NCBI GenBank assembly: GCA_011634665.1
Contig: WAEK01000027.1
Coordinates: forward strand, 248,001-312,000
Source of the DNA: Mortierella sp. BCC40632
Taxonomy: Eukaryota > Mortierellomycota > Mortierellomycetes > Mortierellales > Mortierellaceae
Direction of reading: 5' to 3'
Length of the DNA stretch: 64,000 nt
The position numbers and the translations under genes are program-made. The notes beneath the pieces are model-generated. The model did no database searches, was not told where the DNA came from, and worked only from the letters and a program-made list of their open reading frames with translations. Positions 62,832 through 64,000 of the stretch are shown here, in pieces (position 1 is the stretch's first letter; each line of letters opens with the position of its first letter).

Positions 62832-64000
62832 CTAATGATCAGCTCCATCCTGAGGAGTGCGCCCTTCTTCCTCTTTGTCCTTCAGCTTCTTTCTCTTAAG
62901 ATGAGGCTAGATTATGAAGATAAAATCATTAGCGTCTTTATCCATAATCAGTCATCACTAGCCATGGCAGATCAAAAAAAAAAAAAAAAAAAAAAAAAAA
63001 GTGGGACATACGACTGCAGATTCTGGAAATCGATAGCCATTTGCGTGGAGTCCTCCAGAAGATGCAAACTCAAATCTCTCCGACCTATTCTTTAAAAAAT
63101 CTCTCGCGATGTTCTCGGCCATCAAAGGAGCATTCGTGGTAGATGACTGAAGCATTGAAAGTGGGAAAACAGAGGGGACAGAACGAGGGATGGGGCGGTG
63201 TTTTGTACCAATGATAGGTCTGCCAGATTTTGAGTTTTCTTTTGAGGGTAGAGCGTGCAGTTGCCCCTGCGGGAAGACTTGATTCTTTATGTCAATCCCG
63301 CATTGGTCTGTGGGAGACGATGCATCAATGCTCTGACCTCCATTATCATAGCTACATTCACTAGCCATTGTTTTGGAAGATTCGCCAGCATTTCCTGCTG
63401 TGTTCATGCTAGGCCAAATGCTCTTGTTCTTTTCCAGAGGAGGAGGGGTTTTTTGCATAAGAAAAGTAGGTAGTGCTGGTGACATAGTGCTTGGATCCAT
63501 CCCAGGGGTCATTTTTTCCATCAAGCGACTCATCACTGCTTCGCTCGCACTGCGGGCAAGTCCAAGTGATACCAGGTTTCTTTTCGCGGCATGATAAGCA
63601 TTGGAGGCCCTAGTCATGTCATCTAACATGGACGAAATGGGGACCTTCCGAATCGCCGTGACAAAAAAATAAAATAAAATAAAAAAAAAAAAAGCAATTG
63701 GAATTGCTTCTATGTTAGGGAGCCCGAATGCTTCTTTGAAGACATTCTGGAAAAGCTGTGCTATCAGCGACAAGAGGTCTCATTCCTACCAGAGTCGACT
63801 GTACGACCTTTCTCTCCATCGATATTAAAGCCTTTTCAGTCGAGTCGTGTGAGTGACGATCGTCGGTTTGAAGCTTTTTGGCGGCCCTCTCAGTCTGGGC
63901 AACATGTAGAAATGCTCCTTGAGTACGTAGTCGGTGGATAACAAAGATCAAGTCAGTCGCTGAGACTTCGAAAGCATGCTCGTAGAGCTGCTGAATGCTG
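62832..64000 (-). CDS. Unknown helical protein, 3' part (5' end beyond window)
   Basis: Three exons in phase: 64000 (partial)-63790, 63644-63012, 62906-62832, about 306 residues visible. The first exon is alpha-helical and charged (HRLRTQGAFLHVAQTERAAK, STEKALISMERKVVQSTL). Exon 2 opens SSMLDDMTRASNAYHAAKRN and ASEAVMSRLMEKMTPGMD, then becomes disordered Ser/Pro-rich. The last exon is a short charged tail (LKRKKLKDKEEEGRTPQDGA) ending DH. The helical pattern is loosely reminiscent of ESCRT-III/CHMP7-type proteins, but I cannot support that assignment. Both introns hold long T runs. Reading straight through the first intron instead gives a poly-Phe stretch, which favours splicing. Confidence 0.6.

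Overview
The window is eukaryotic and looks like a filamentous fungus of the Mortierellomycotina type (Mortierella/Linnemannia-like). Most genes are split by GT-AG introns. Gene-proximal DNA is full of pyrimidine (CT)n tracts and A/T homopolymers. Conserved housekeeping genes (ENP2/NOL10, mitochondrial bS18, a SulP permease) sit beside lineage-type families: a Crinkler-like NTPase relic, large TRP-like channels and a PAS-protein array. The taxon is an inference. Exon models were built by hand from splice signals, reading phase and comparison between paralogs, and the exon sums close in frame unless stated.

Layout: 0.27-1.6 kb, decayed Crinkler-like NTPase (-). 3.9-5.0 kb, two-exon protein with a hydrophobic N-terminus (+). 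5.8-8.6 kb, five-exon SulP/STAS anion transporter (-). 10.6-11.7 kb, HAD-like protein (-). 12.1-13.3 kb, cytochrome b5-domain protein (-). 14.9-15.3 kb, hAT-like MITE packed with TACCGGTA-type motifs. 16.6-23.1 kb, channel copy A (+), disrupted by an in-frame TGA and a frame conflict. 23.3-25.7 kb, ENP2/NOL10 (-). 26.7-41.3 kb, five tandem PAS-protein genes on the + strand (PAS1-PAS5); PAS3 is a pseudogene and PAS2 has a damaged splice donor. 42.4-43.1 kb, unknown coiled-coil-like protein (-). 44.3-50.8 kb, intact channel copy B (+). 51.9-56.2 kb, PPR protein (-). 57.9-59.0 kb, mitochondrial ribosomal protein bS18 in four exons (-). 60.2-61.0 kb, unknown membrane protein (+). 62.8-64.0 kb, 3' part of an unknown gene (-).

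The most unusual part is 16.6-50.8 kb. Two paralogous channel genes share the same 13-exon structure: a beta-propeller-like N-terminal half, a TRP-type six-helix membrane domain with a very acidic S2-S3 loop, and a C-terminal coiled coil in copy B. They flank a recently amplified array of two-PAS-domain proteins that carry no recognisable output domain but share a C-terminal signature. The array shows duplication, gene conversion, pseudogenisation and microsatellite expansion. A joint sensory role for channels and PAS proteins is only a hypothesis from proximity.
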